Assembly: GCA_016840285.1 (NCBI GenBank)
Contig: JAEOSR010000095.1
Coordinates: forward strand, 1 to 64,000
From: Candidatus Hodarchaeota archaeon
GTDB lineage: Archaea > Asgardarchaeota > Heimdallarchaeia > Hodarchaeales > Hodarchaeaceae
Direction: 5' to 3'
DNA length: 64,000 nt
Each line of letters begins with the position of its first letter. The stretch's first letter is position 1. Below are positions 18,399 through 27,673 of this stretch, piece by piece. The notes under the pieces are model-generated. The model worked only from the letters and a program-made list of their open reading frames with translations, had not been told where the DNA came from and ran no database searches. A program made the position numbers and the translations under genes.

Positions 18399-18737
18399 TC
18401 ATTGAATACATTCTTCTAAGATTTCAACTGCTTTTCTCAAATGTGGAATTACAATTGATCCTCCAACAACCAGAGCTACGTTAAAAGCTTCATAAAATTC
18501 CTCTTTAGAGACACCTAGTTCATAACACTGTAGAATGTGATAAGTAATACAGTCATTACATCGCAAGACAAGACTGGCTACTAATCCTAGTAATTCTTTA
18601 ACCTTAGAAGAGAGTACTCCTGTATCATAAGCGCGAGAATCCAACGAAAAAAACCTCTTAATCCCCAGATTTGCGTCTTCCAGAATTAATTCATTCATTT
18701 TTTCTCTATAAGAATTAAATTCCTCAATTTTAGACAT
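18399..18737 (-). CDS. Carboxymuconolactone decarboxylase/AhpD-like protein
   Basis: The protein of about 112 residues is a helical AhpD/CMD-family member with the redox motif CNDC followed by ITYH (C63, C66 and H70 when counted from the upstream GTG at 18746). The C-x-x-C-x3-H pattern is that of alkylhydroperoxidase-like proteins, which use the two cysteines as thiols and the histidine for proton relay. The ATG at 18737 is preferred because AGGTGA lies just before it, and the GTG is inside that ribosome site. The gene is alone between the methyltransferase and CheR-like genes, and its electron donor is unknown. Confidence 0.85.
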   Translation of the reverse strand: MSKIEEFNSYREKMNELILEDANLGIKRFFSLDSRAYDTGVLSSKVKELLGLVASLVLRCNDCITYHILQCYELGVSKEEFYEAFNVALVVGGSIVIPHLRKAVEILEECIQ

Positions 18738-18905
18738 ACATTTCACCTTTCATATCAGTTCATAGATTTATATGCTACTTTTCATTTTTTACCTATAAGT
18801 TTAAATGCTGACATTTTAATGTGAAGGGCGTTTGTTCATTTTTGGTCAATTTTGAGAATGATGATCTTTCATACCTCTCCATCTTAGATAGTGAGAAGAG
18901 GATTT

Positions 18906-19928
18906 ATGCTTCCTGATCCCCAAAGTTTTAACTTAATTAAACAATATCTCTATAAAAGGGGCTTTTGTGATATCAGTTCTTATAAAGATAAATATCTAAG
19001 TCGACGATTAGCCATTCGGATGAGAGGACGGAATTGTAAAACGTATGAGGATTATTATGATATTCTAGTTCAGAATGATAAGGAAATTAACTTACTAAAG
19101 AAGAGTCTTTCAATTAATGTGACCAAGTTTTTTCGAGATCCAGATACATGGGAAGAGTTCCAAAGTATTATGAAATCCTACATAAAGGAAAGGAATGAAA
19201 TAAAAATTTCACCTTCTCTTCGGATCTGGAGTGCTGGTTGTGCTGTAGGATCTGAACCTTACAGTATTGCGTGTATTATTCATCACGCTTTAGGAAATCA
19301 GTTTCGGAAACTTAATGTCAAAATCTACGCCTCAGATTTTAATGAGGAACTTCTCCAGATTGCTAGACGAGGTATTTATGAAGGAGAAATCTTGGAAAAT
19401 GTTCCTAAAGAATTTTTAATAAATTATTTTGAACCATTTGCAAAAGGAAAACGAGTAAAATATAATATTAGGAGAATGGTTGATTATTCGTTTGTAAATC
19501 TATTAAAAGATCAATATAGATTCCCAAAATTAGATATAATCTTTTGTCGAAATGTAATAATCTATTTCTCAAAAGATATTCAAAATGAGATTTTTAGAAA
19601 ATTCTACAACCTGTTGGTACCTAATGGTTTTTTAATTTTAGGTAGGACTGAAATACTTTCTCAATCTTTTAGAGAAAGTTTTGACGTTTATTCGCTAAGG
19701 CACAGGATCTATAGGAAGAAATCCGATTCTAAACCACCGCAAATCAAGAAAAAAGTGAAACAGCATCGAAATTTAAAATGCATAAAATGTGGGCAAAAAT
19801 TCGACCGTTTGGTTGATCTTCGATTACATGAAAGAAAAAATAGCTGTAGTAAATTTCGATGTAAATTATGTCCTAAAAAGTTCAATAGTGAAATTCGTTA
19901 TAGAGCTCATATGAAATATTTCCATTAA
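18906..19928 (+). CDS. CheR-like methyltransferase fused to two C-terminal zinc fingers
   Basis: The first 270 residues match CheR glutamate methyltransferases: an N-terminal helical domain (LSINVTKFFRDPDTWEEF), the SAM motif SAGCAVGSEPYSIA and the loop FCRNVIIYF. CheR normally methylates glutamates on chemoreceptors. Beyond a basic linker (KKKVKQ) come two zinc fingers, one with C297, C300, H313 and C319 (C2HC) and one with C324, C327, H340 and H345 (C2H2), numbered from the GTG at 18891. The ATG at 18906 has AAGAGGAT upstream and is preferred. No receptor, CheB or CheA gene is nearby, so the methylated target may not be a chemoreceptor. The fusion is unusual. Confidence 0.85.
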   Translation: MLPDPQSFNLIKQYLYKRGFCDISSYKDKYLSRRLAIRMRGRNCKTYEDYYDILVQNDKEINLLKKSLSINVTKFFRDPDTWEEFQSIMKSYIKERNEIKISPSLRIWSAGCAVGSEPYSIACIIHHALGNQFRKLNVKIYASDFNEELLQIARRGIYEGEILENVPKEFLINYFEPFAKGKRVKYNIRRMVDYSFVNLLKDQYRFPKLDIIFCRNVIIYFSKDIQNEIFRKFYNLLVPNGFLILGRTEILSQSFRESFDVYSLRHRIYRKKSDSKPPQIKKKVKQHRNLKCIKCGQKFDRLVDLRLHERKNSCSKFRCKLCPKKFNSEIRYRAHMKYFH

Positions 19929-20023
19929 TTCCTCTTATCAGGAAAAAAAACTTAGTGGCTTTAATGTAGAATTCAGAAGAAAATTCTTTAAGAAATCTTT
20001 TATGACTCCTTGAACTGATAGAA

Positions 20024-20623
20024 ATGTCAACGAAACCCCTAGTAAGTAAAAATTATTTTTTGGGAGTTAAATTTTTTGTCATCTTTTTTTTATTATCTAA
20101 TGGAGGCTTTTTAACAACTGGAATAATTTCAAGAGGGAATTATACTACAATCTCTGTTTCCGAATCTAAAGATCTGATAGTGAGTAATGATGAATTATTT
20201 ATTCTTGATGTACGGACAAATGATGAGTTTAATGATGGCCATATCCCTGAAGCATATCTAATTCCTCATACTGAAATAAGTACGCGTCAAGATGAACTCC
20301 CAAATAATAAGTCAAGACCTATCCTTGTTTATTGCAGATCTGGTACTCGTTCTGCTGCTGCCAGTAACACTCTTGACTCATTAAATTATACCCAAGTATA
20401 TAACATGAATGGTGGATTTGATGCATGGAAGGATACTGGTTATCTCTATGAAACTGGACCCTTTGTTAAACCAATTACAACATCAAACACTACAGAACTA
20501 TCATCGACCGAACAAACCTCTACTTCTTCAACGCACTCAACGACCACACCTGCTTTTGAATTCACATTTGTGATTCAATTATTTGGTCTAACGCTAATTG
20601 TCATAAAGAAACAGCGAAAATAA
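20024..20623 (+). CDS. Exported membrane-anchored rhodanese-domain protein
   Basis: This 199-residue protein has an N-terminal hydrophobic segment (about 13-35), a single rhodanese domain (about 42-142), a Ser/Thr-rich linker (about 150-176) and a C-terminal hydrophobic segment with a basic end (KKQRK). The active-site loop CRSGTRS carries the catalytic cysteine C104, so persulfide transfer is possible. The layout puts the domain on the outer face of the membrane. It stands alone between CheR and MalQ. Similar linker-anchor tails occur on two other exported proteins in the window. Its sulfur donor and acceptor are unknown. Confidence 0.85.
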   Translation: MSTKPLVSKNYFLGVKFFVIFFLLSNGGFLTTGIISRGNYTTISVSESKDLIVSNDELFILDVRTNDEFNDGHIPEAYLIPHTEISTRQDELPNNKSRPILVYCRSGTRSAAASNTLDSLNYTQVYNMNGGFDAWKDTGYLYETGPFVKPITTSNTTELSSTEQTSTSSTHSTTTPAFEFTFVIQLFGLTLIVIKKQRK

Positions 20624-20708
20624 AGTACAAGTTTCCTTAAATAGACGAGATTATTCCAGAATTCCATAAAAGATTAAATTAATCTCTTTATCTTGGAGAA
20701 CTGAGGTT

Positions 20709-22253
20709 ATGAAATCATCCAGATCTGTTGATAAACTTTCCATAGAAGCTTCCTTCTTGAAATTTCGTCAAGGAGGAATTTTATTACATCCTACAAGTTT
20801 ACCAGGGATGTATGGTATTGGAGATCTTGGATCAAAATTCTATCAATTTATTGATTTTTTACATTCAAGCCAACTAAATTTGCTGCAGATTTTACCACTA
20901 GGTCCCACAGGTTATGGAAACTCACCTTATCAATCTTTCTCTGCTTTTGCTGGAAATCCATTGTTAATAAGTCCTGAAAAACTCATTGATATTGGATTAC
21001 TCACTTTTGATGAAATAATTTTCCCTAGATTCCTTGAAACCAAAGTGAATTTTAGTAAAGTTATGGATTTTAAATCCGAATTAATGGATCAAGTATTTAT
21101 AAATTTTACCAAAAAAGGCTTCTCATCCTTACAAACACAATACAATTTATTTTTAGAACACCACAATTATTGGTTAGATGATTACGCACTTTTCATGTCA
21201 ATTAAAGAAGTGTATGACCTACAAGCATGGAATACATGGGAGGAGTCATTGAAAAAACGAAAATCTTCTGCCATTTCATCTTGGAAGAGAAATCATGAAG
21301 AAAGAATAGAATTTCATAAATTTATACAATTTCTTTTCTTCTATCAATGGAATGAGGCCAGGAATTATGCCCATAAAAAGATGGTGAAAATAATTGGAGA
21401 CATTCCAATATTTGTGGCATATGACTCTGCAGATGTTTGGGCAAATCCGCATCTATTTTACCTAGATAAGCATGGTGAATTAACATACGTTGCGGGGGTG
21501 CCACCAGACTATTTTTCGGAAACAGGTCAACGTTGGGGAAATCCAATTTATCGTTGGGATTTTATGAAGAAAAATGGGTATAATTGGTGGATTCAGAGAA
21601 TAAATCACAGTTTTACCCTTGTTGATATTCTAAGAATTGATCATTTTAGAGGATTTGAGGCATATTGGCAGATACCTGCTGATGAGTCGACAGCTATTAA
21701 TGGAAAATGGGTAAAAGGTCCAGGAATTGATCTCTTTATTACATTGAAAAAAGCATGCGGATTTTTACCAATTATTGCTGAAAACTTGGGGGTTATTACA
21801 CCTGCAGTTGACGAATTACTACTGCAAACTGGTTTTCCAGGTATGCGAGTATTACAATTTGCATTTGGCCTTGAAGAAGAGGAAGGTATCAAAAATAATT
21901 ATCTTCCTCACAATCATATTCCAAATACTGTTGTATATACTGGTACTCACGATAATGATACAACTCTGGGCTGGTTCAAGACTGCTACCCCGGAAGTTCA
22001 AAGTGAAGTTTTAGAATATCTGAACTCAGATGGTGAGGATATTGCTGGAGATTTAATTCGTCTAGCGTGGAGTTCGGTCGCAAAAATTAGCATCATTCCA
22101 TTACAGGATCTACTTCGATTAGGAAATGAGGGACGAATGAATTATCCTGGAACTGAAAATGATAATTGGGAATGGCGCTTTAAATGGGAGCAATTAACAG
22201 TAAAGCATAGCAATGAAATCGGTATACTTAATAAGATCTTCCAACGAGTTTAA
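20709..22253 (+). CDS. malQ: 4-alpha-glucanotransferase (GH77)
   Basis: The 514 residues match amylomaltase/disproportionating enzyme of family GH77, which moves alpha-1,4-glucan segments between chains in maltodextrin or glycogen metabolism. Recognisable motifs are GGILLHPTSLPGMYGIGDLG-type N-terminus, NSPYQSFSAFAGNP (71-84), GDIPIFVAYDSADVW (230-244), LRIDHFRG with nucleophile D311, IAENLG with acid/base E358, and GTHDNDT with D415. Length and motif spacing are normal for the family. No other glycogen or starch gene lies nearby. The product is cytoplasmic and the assignment is secure. Confidence 0.95.
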   Translation: MKSSRSVDKLSIEASFLKFRQGGILLHPTSLPGMYGIGDLGSKFYQFIDFLHSSQLNLLQILPLGPTGYGNSPYQSFSAFAGNPLLISPEKLIDIGLLTFDEIIFPRFLETKVNFSKVMDFKSELMDQVFINFTKKGFSSLQTQYNLFLEHHNYWLDDYALFMSIKEVYDLQAWNTWEESLKKRKSSAISSWKRNHEERIEFHKFIQFLFFYQWNEARNYAHKKMVKIIGDIPIFVAYDSADVWANPHLFYLDKHGELTYVAGVPPDYFSETGQRWGNPIYRWDFMKKNGYNWWIQRINHSFTLVDILRIDHFRGFEAYWQIPADESTAINGKWVKGPGIDLFITLKKACGFLPIIAENLGVITPAVDELLLQTGFPGMRVLQFAFGLEEEEGIKNNYLPHNHIPNTVVYTGTHDNDTTLGWFKTATPEVQSEVLEYLNSDGEDIAGDLIRLAWSSVAKISIIPLQDLLRLGNEGRMNYPGTENDNWEWRFKWEQLTVKHSNEIGILNKIFQRV

Positions 22254-22260
22254 TCGGAGA

Positions 22261-22644
22261 TTAGGTTTCGTGACATGCTTGGATAGCCCACTCAATAAGT
22301 GGTAGAAGACTATTCCGCAATTGAATACCCTTTGGTGTTAAATGATATTCAACACGAGGGGGGATTTCTGCAAAATGCTCTTTATTTAGGATGTTAATTC
22401 CTTCTAGCTCTTTCAAGCGTGAAGATAATGTTGTATCACTAATTATTTCTGAGGTTATTCCTTTAATTCGTGTTTTGATTGCTGAATATCTCAATCTTTT
22501 AATTGAACCTTTAAATTCATCTTGTTCTATGGGAAAAATCATAATGATAAAAATCATCCATTTTTTACTAATTGATTTCAGGTATTTAGTCAGGGGTTTC
22601 AAGCAAATTCCATTTATTTCAATTGGTAAGCATTTTTGCATCAT
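22261..22644 (-). CDS. HxlR-family winged-helix transcription regulator
   Basis: The protein of about 127 residues has the HxlR layout: a helix ending KWMIFIIM, a recognition segment ISDTTLSSRLKELEGINIL, and a wing with PPRVEYHLTPKG followed by a dimerisation helix (LLPLIEWAIQ). It carries an insertion of about 20 residues between the first helix and the DNA-binding helix that looks basic. HxlR proteins are often redox or aldehyde sensors, with a cysteine near the N-terminus; one cysteine (CLPIE) is present here. A TTG at 22662 and ATGs at 22644 and 22641 are possible starts. It is convergent with malQ and divergent from a small Cys/His protein. Confidence 0.82.
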   Translation of the reverse strand: MMQKCLPIEINGICLKPLTKYLKSISKKWMIFIIMIFPIEQDEFKGSIKRLRYSAIKTRIKGITSEIISDTTLSSRLKELEGINILNKEHFAEIPPRVEYHLTPKGIQLRNSLLPLIEWAIQACHET

Positions 22645-22778
22645 TTCTAGCTGAGTTTCCAATTCTTAATTCCACCGTAGCAACTAACAAAGTGTTTAGT
22701 TACAGATTTTTGAAGCTTTAGTTTTTGATGTTAATCACTTTACTAAAGTGGAGAAAAAAAAGTTAAAAGTGAAGAAAA

Positions 22779-22940
22779 ATGTCACAAAAGAAAGATTGCT
22801 CCTGTTGGAAGCACAAGGAAGGTCATCATGAAGAAATGAGCCACTCAGAAAAAATAGCACACTTAAAAGAATGTCTTGGCGACGTTATTGAAAGACTTGA
22901 ATGTATTAAAGAGATGGCAGAGAAAATATCAATCGAGTGA
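22779..22940 (+). CDS. 53-residue Cys/His-rich small protein
   Basis: A short frame starts at ATG 22779 and encodes a hydrophilic peptide with CSCW near the N-terminus, a His-rich KHKEGHHEEMSH stretch and a helical C-terminal half with two further cysteines (KECLG, LECIKE). The Cys/His content suggests metal binding, and the second half looks like an amphipathic helix. AGTGAAG ahead of the ATG is a weak ribosome site. It is followed at 23000-23041 by a hairpin and T-tract, which supports a real transcript. It is divergent from the HxlR gene, whose target it may be. No family was recognised. Confidence 0.55.
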   Translation: MSQKKDCSCWKHKEGHHEEMSHSEKIAHLKECLGDVIERLECIKEMAEKISIE

Positions 22941-22999
22941 AGATACGATTCGGTCTCCTCAAGCTCCTGAGCGAAAAACAATAAAATCAGGTGAAAAAT

Positions 23000-23041
23000 G
23001 GCGAACAAAGTGAGGCTTTTCAGTTCGTCTGTTTTTTTTTT
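23000..23041 (+). terminator. Hairpin plus T-tract terminator
   Basis: GGCGAAC (23000-23006) pairs with GTTCGTC (23023-23029), allowing one G-U pair, with inner AAAG/CTTT pairing in the loop. A run of ten T residues follows (23032-23041). This sits 60 bases after the 53-residue gene and looks like an intrinsic terminator. It would also protect the following MBL gene from read-through. Confidence 0.6.
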
Positions 23042-23133
23042 ACTCAAATAAGATCTGATTTTCTTTTTTAATCCAAAGTTAAATCCTCTTATATCAAGAT
23101 CAATGATCGCAGAATACAATTAGGAGGCTATAT

Positions 23134-24093
23134 TTGTCTGATTATAATCCAAGGATAACAAAGTCTGGTCAGATAACAAAGGAAATTTACCACTTTGACA
23201 TTAAACAATATAATATCCCACGATCTTGCTCAATATATTTGGTACTGACCCCAGAATCAGTTGTTGTTATGGATGTTGGAACTTCGGATGATGTGAACGT
23301 TGTTCTCTCTTTTTTAAAGGAAAATAATATTTCACTTAAAAAAATCAAATATCTTATTCCATCTCACCATCATTTTGATCACTTTGGCGGAGGATGGAAA
23401 TTATGGGAGAGAATCAGGGAATTTAATCCCGATGTGAAAATTTTAACAACAGAAAAGACTAAGGAGCTAATACAACATTCCACCGAACATCTAAATCGCG
23501 CAAAAAGAACCTTTGGTGAACGTATTGGAATAATGAAACCTTCACCTGATATTGCTTATAAAATTGTAGAGCAAGATAAAGTGATTCAGATTCCTGGACT
23601 TGAGAAACAATTTAAACTTGTATCAACTCCTGGTCACACTTACGATCATGTCTGTCCAACATTATCAAATAATGGAGAAACAGAGTTCGTATATCTCAGT
23701 GAATGTGCCGGAGGATTATTGCATTCACACAAATTAATAACGGTTCCTAGTTCAATGCCTCCAGATTTTAATTTTAATTTATATTTACAAAGCCTAAGGA
23801 AAATAATTGACTTGGAACCCCTTAATGTCGGATATGCGCATGCTGGGGCAGTTAAAGGTCATGAAGGAGTAAAGCAAGTGCTAGAGGAGCATGTAGATTT
23901 TTCATTCTTTTTTCGTGACTTTGTCAAAAATAAATTCAATGAGAAGGGAGAAACAAGATATGTGGTAGAAGAATTTATTGAACAAGAAATGAAAGAAAGA
24001 GCTGATGTTTATTATAAGGAATTGCACTCTAAGTACGTTGTTGCCGTCGTATATGGCCAGTTAGTCGATTTGGGACTCAAAGAACCAAAATAG
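23134..24093 (+). CDS. MBL-fold metallo-hydrolase
   Basis: The 319-residue protein is a metallo-beta-lactamase-fold hydrolase with the zinc motif SHHHFDHFGGG (H78, H80, D82, H83) and a downstream ligand histidine in STPGHTYDH. The later metal-ligand position usually held by Asp may be met near YLSECAGG, where an acidic residue is present but shifted. The C-terminal 80 residues are a helical extension similar to that of LACTB2-type hydrolases. The TTG start at 23134 is supported by AGGAGG at 23122-23127 with a six-base gap, and no ATG is near. The substrate, thioester, phosphodiester or lactone, cannot be told. Confidence 0.85.
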   Translation: MSDYNPRITKSGQITKEIYHFDIKQYNIPRSCSIYLVLTPESVVVMDVGTSDDVNVVLSFLKENNISLKKIKYLIPSHHHFDHFGGGWKLWERIREFNPDVKILTTEKTKELIQHSTEHLNRAKRTFGERIGIMKPSPDIAYKIVEQDKVIQIPGLEKQFKLVSTPGHTYDHVCPTLSNNGETEFVYLSECAGGLLHSHKLITVPSSMPPDFNFNLYLQSLRKIIDLEPLNVGYAHAGAVKGHEGVKQVLEEHVDFSFFFRDFVKNKFNEKGETRYVVEEFIEQEMKERADVYYKELHSKYVVAVVYGQLVDLGLKEPK

Positions 24094-24231
24094 TTGATTT
24101 TTATCATATAATATATAATTAAAAATATTAAACTACATATAATATATTCTATAACTCTTTCTTTCTTGCCCAGACGATAAAATATTTATTCTCTTGATTG
24201 AAAATATAGGTGTCCTCATACTCGTGTCAAT

Positions 24232-26247
24232 GTGATAGAGAGTATTTTTTTTATAATTCCTCTATTTTTGACAAAATGCCATTACTTTATTATTATTTTC
24301 TTTTTGGAGGTTATTATTATACCTAAACCTGGTAAAGATAGAATAGATAAGAAAAATCCTAAAGATCTATCATCAAACACTGACTATCAAGAAAAACTGC
24401 TTAGATCAAGCAAGAAGATTCTTTCGTTAAGAGAGGATTTGAAACAGGATTTTAATAAGGAATTACGAAGAGATCCAGATCCATCTCAAGGGTTACAACT
24501 ATCATTAAAAGGCTTAGATGAAGCTATTGGTCACATATTAGAAGAAATTTTTGGAAATAAAGTTTGGACTGATGAGATAGATAAAACAATTGAAAAAGAA
24601 TTGGCAATATTAGATTTAAAAATTCCTGAGGTGAAGGAGAAAGTTCTGAAAGCAAATCAATTAGTTTTAAAGGAAAAAATCCTTGATCAAGCAGGAGTAA
24701 AATCCATACTAAAGTCAATAAGAGGGATTGGAGTTAATGCACGGGATGAACAAGCTTTTGATGAGGCAATACAAATTCTTCACGACGTGGAAAAGAAACT
24801 ATTACCTGCAATTGAGTCTCATCTGTCAGATAAAGACAAAAAGTCCATCAAAGCATCATTACTAAAAGAATTACACACTACTCTTATGATGAAGGGAAAA
24901 ATTGACGAAGCAATCCAGGTAATTGACTCTTGTTGTGTAGAAGAAGATTATGATAGTACAACCTATATTGACTCTCAAATTGAGAAAAGTTACATGTTGA
25001 CACAAAAAGCAGAATTCAGCCAGGCTGTTAGTCTCCTTAAAGACACTTTAAAATATGAGACTTCTTTACCTGAAAATGAAAGAAAACTAGAACAATCTGC
25101 AGAAATTAAACGAGCACTTGCTATCGCTTATAGAGGACAGGGTGCATATCAAAAGGCTCTTAGATGGTTTGGGGATGCTCAAAAGGAATTTCATGAAGCG
25201 AAAGAGGAGTTAGGTTACTATAACGCTCTCTGGGGAATAGGTAAATTAAGACATTTAACTGGGGAATGGGATAAAGCTATTCAGATTTGGAGAAAGCTTA
25301 TAGTTTTTTATGAAAAGCTACCTGATGATAAAGCAATTACAAAAAAAACAGGAAAACCTCCTTCCTTAATGCGAATTACTGCTTATACTGAATACGCTCA
25401 TACCCTTCAACTTTATGGTAAATTTAAAGAAGCTGAGAAAATCATGGATAAAGCTTTGACTCTCGCTCAAGAATCAAGGCATAAACATGCTGGTTGGCAT
25501 AACTCACATCTCCATTTATTGTATAGTGATTTACATTATCAGCAAGAAGATTTTGAGAAGGCCTCACAAGCGATAGCAGAGGCCAGACGAATCAATGCAT
25601 CTTTAGAATCTCAACAAAAAGAGACTGTCAATGAGATGAAAATCATACGTTACGAGATTAATGTTCTATTAGCGTTAGATAAAGCAGAAGAAGCAAAGAA
25701 GAAGTTATTGGAACAGTATGATAATTGTAAATCTAATTGGCAAAAAGCTGCTTATTATCGTTTACTTGGCTTGATTGAGAAGCATGAAATGAATTTCGGG
25801 CTGGCTAAAGAAGCATTCAGATCGTCCTTGGAGATAACTAAAGAGATTGGAGCCTCTTCTTTATCTGATGAATTATTATACATTGAATTACTTATAGAAA
25901 TGTCAAAAACAGGTAATCAAAAAGCCGCGAGTGAAGCAGAATCCCTTTTATCTGAACTGGAAACTGAGATTAAAAAGAAGAAGATATCTGCTTTCATATT
26001 GGAATGCAGCCTGTTGAGAGCTCACCTAGCTAGAGTCCATTCTAATTATGACAAAGCCTATCAGCTATACTCTGAAATCATAAGAGATGCGGACACCTAT
26101 CACTTATACAGACAGAAAAATAAAGCTTTAGAAGGTATTTCTTTAATCGAACAGGAAGGACAACAACTACGTGCTACTCGTGCTAAAGAAATGTCCGTTT
26201 ACCGATATTTGGAAGATGCCAGGAGAATTCTGGAAGAAAATTCTTGA
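24232..26247 (+). CDS. Large TPR-repeat protein
   Basis: The frame encodes up to 671 residues, largely alpha-helical. From about residue 190 it carries repeated 34-residue TPR units (for example IDEAIQVIDSC, YQKALRWFGDAQKEF, WDKAIQIWRKLI, FKEAEKIMDKAL, YDKAYQLYSEII). TPR arrays are protein-binding scaffolds, and the binding partner here is unknown. The N-terminal part is charged and coiled-coil-like. The start is doubtful: the GTG at 24232 has no ribosome site and would add an odd hydrophobic leader. GGAGG at 24306-24310 sits five bases ahead of an in-frame ATT (24316). The region from about 24316 onward is certain. Confidence 0.82.
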   Translation: MIESIFFIIPLFLTKCHYFIIIFFLEVIIIPKPGKDRIDKKNPKDLSSNTDYQEKLLRSSKKILSLREDLKQDFNKELRRDPDPSQGLQLSLKGLDEAIGHILEEIFGNKVWTDEIDKTIEKELAILDLKIPEVKEKVLKANQLVLKEKILDQAGVKSILKSIRGIGVNARDEQAFDEAIQILHDVEKKLLPAIESHLSDKDKKSIKASLLKELHTTLMMKGKIDEAIQVIDSCCVEEDYDSTTYIDSQIEKSYMLTQKAEFSQAVSLLKDTLKYETSLPENERKLEQSAEIKRALAIAYRGQGAYQKALRWFGDAQKEFHEAKEELGYYNALWGIGKLRHLTGEWDKAIQIWRKLIVFYEKLPDDKAITKKTGKPPSLMRITAYTEYAHTLQLYGKFKEAEKIMDKALTLAQESRHKHAGWHNSHLHLLYSDLHYQQEDFEKASQAIAEARRINASLESQQKETVNEMKIIRYEINVLLALDKAEEAKKKLLEQYDNCKSNWQKAAYYRLLGLIEKHEMNFGLAKEAFRSSLEITKEIGASSLSDELLYIELLIEMSKTGNQKAASEAESLLSELETEIKKKKISAFILECSLLRAHLARVHSNYDKAYQLYSEIIRDADTYHLYRQKNKALEGISLIEQEGQQLRATRAKEMSVYRYLEDARRILEENS

Positions 26248-26335
26248 ATTCTGATCTTCAGTAAACTAACTGATACCTGGGTAGATGTCCTTATTCGATC
26301 TTTATTTGAATCCTTACTGTGAAAGTGGAAACCTT

Positions 26336-27661
26336 CTACTTTTCGGGTCTAAAAACTCGCCAAACAAAAAATATCATCCCAAAGATGAAGAAAAAAAGTC
26401 CACTAACAATTAAAAAGACTAGTTCAGGGAAAACCTGCATAAGATCATGATCAAATAACAGGATATTTCGTATCGCTGTTGTACTCGAATAGAAAGGGAA
26501 GAAGTCCCACAATTGTAACGCACGAAGACTCCCAGAAGCAGTTGGTATTAGATCAGGCATCAAAGGAACTTCTGGTACAGGAAGAAACGCACCTGAAACA
26601 AATCCAATTGGGGCAGATAATATCGCTACAACACCTGTTGCATCCCGTCCATTTGGTACAAATGCGCTTACAAAAAAGCCTAATCCTAAAATTGGAATGA
26701 TGGTAAGCATTGCTACAATAAAAGCATTAAATGGATTACCCTGACCACGGAACCCAAGTAGATAAGCTGTAAGCATCATTATCGCTACTTGTACTCCACC
26801 TGTCACAATTTGGGTGAGGGAAACACCTCCCAGCAATTCAATTGGATGCATACTGGAGATTTTTAGACGATCCAATGTTCTATATTCTCGCTCATCACCA
26901 AGAATCCCAGCAATACTGCTGGAGGATAATACTAAACCAAATGTTAAGAAACCACTGATGAAATAATCAAACTGGGTTAATTCATAACTTATCACATTTT
27001 GGAAGTTTGTGTCGAAATTTCCAGCGTCTAGATCGACTTCATAAAAAAAGGACTTAAAATTTTTTATTGTATCTTCAATTTCTGTTTGTGCTGTCTGAAA
27101 AGCTAGATAACTAGGATCTCCTAACAGCTCAATTGTAATATTCACATTCTGGATCTCAGGGTTATCAACTAAAGGTACACCATTAATGATCTCCTCATGA
27201 GAATTAATTCCTGATAAAATTCCATATGAAAAGTCATTGGGAATATTTAAAGCAATTGTAATCGCTCTGGATTGTACAGCGGACTCTGCATCTTTCACTG
27301 AGCTAAATGTTGTAATATGGAACGATTTATTGGAAATTATTATGGGTGTTTCTCCTTTTAAGCTATTGATATATAGTTGGCCGAAACCAGTAAAGAAGGG
27401 ATTTAAAGAAGCATTTTCAAACCAATCTTCTGAATAATCCTCAAAATCATCTTCCCATCCGCCAATAGTGATATTTTCACCATTATCTTGATTTATGATA
27501 CCTATTGAAAGAGTTGAATCCCCACCTACTATATCTACCCCTCCAAAGATAAATGCAAAAACAAGCGTGAACCCTATCGGAAATCCAACAATTAAAACCA
27601 AACGTGAAGGGCTTCTCAAAGTTTGTTTTATTGTTCGTATGAAAGTACTGAAAAAAAGCAT
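26336..27661 (-). CDS. ABC-2 type transporter permease (second subunit)
   Basis: The 441 residues have the ABC-2/DrrB-like layout: one transmembrane helix near the N-terminus (about 12-35), a large outward domain of about 200 residues, then five to six helices in the C-terminal half, ending with a basic tail (RVFRPEK). The EYRTLDRLKISSMHPIELLGG segment before the core helices matches the cytoplasmic coupling region of such permeases. It lies 12 bases downstream of a second, distinct permease and is the last gene of an ATPase-permease-permease unit. The substrate may be a drug, lipid or polymer. Confidence 0.88.
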   Translation of the reverse strand: MLFFSTFIRTIKQTLRSPSRLVLIVGFPIGFTLVFAFIFGGVDIVGGDSTLSIGIINQDNGENITIGGWEDDFEDYSEDWFENASLNPFFTGFGQLYINSLKGETPIIISNKSFHITTFSSVKDAESAVQSRAITIALNIPNDFSYGILSGINSHEEIINGVPLVDNPEIQNVNITIELLGDPSYLAFQTAQTEIEDTIKNFKSFFYEVDLDAGNFDTNFQNVISYELTQFDYFISGFLTFGLVLSSSSIAGILGDEREYRTLDRLKISSMHPIELLGGVSLTQIVTGGVQVAIMMLTAYLLGFRGQGNPFNAFIVAMLTIIPILGLGFFVSAFVPNGRDATGVVAILSAPIGFVSGAFLPVPEVPLMPDLIPTASGSLRALQLWDFFPFYSSTTAIRNILLFDHDLMQVFPELVFLIVSGLFFFIFGMIFFVWRVFRPEK

Positions 27662-27673
27662 GAATAATCACCT

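Noticed and set aside
22826..23119. 97-residue minus-strand frame over the HxlR/MBL gap
   Set aside because: It overlaps the better-supported 53-residue plus-strand gene and the terminator hairpin, and its composition looks like antisense translation.
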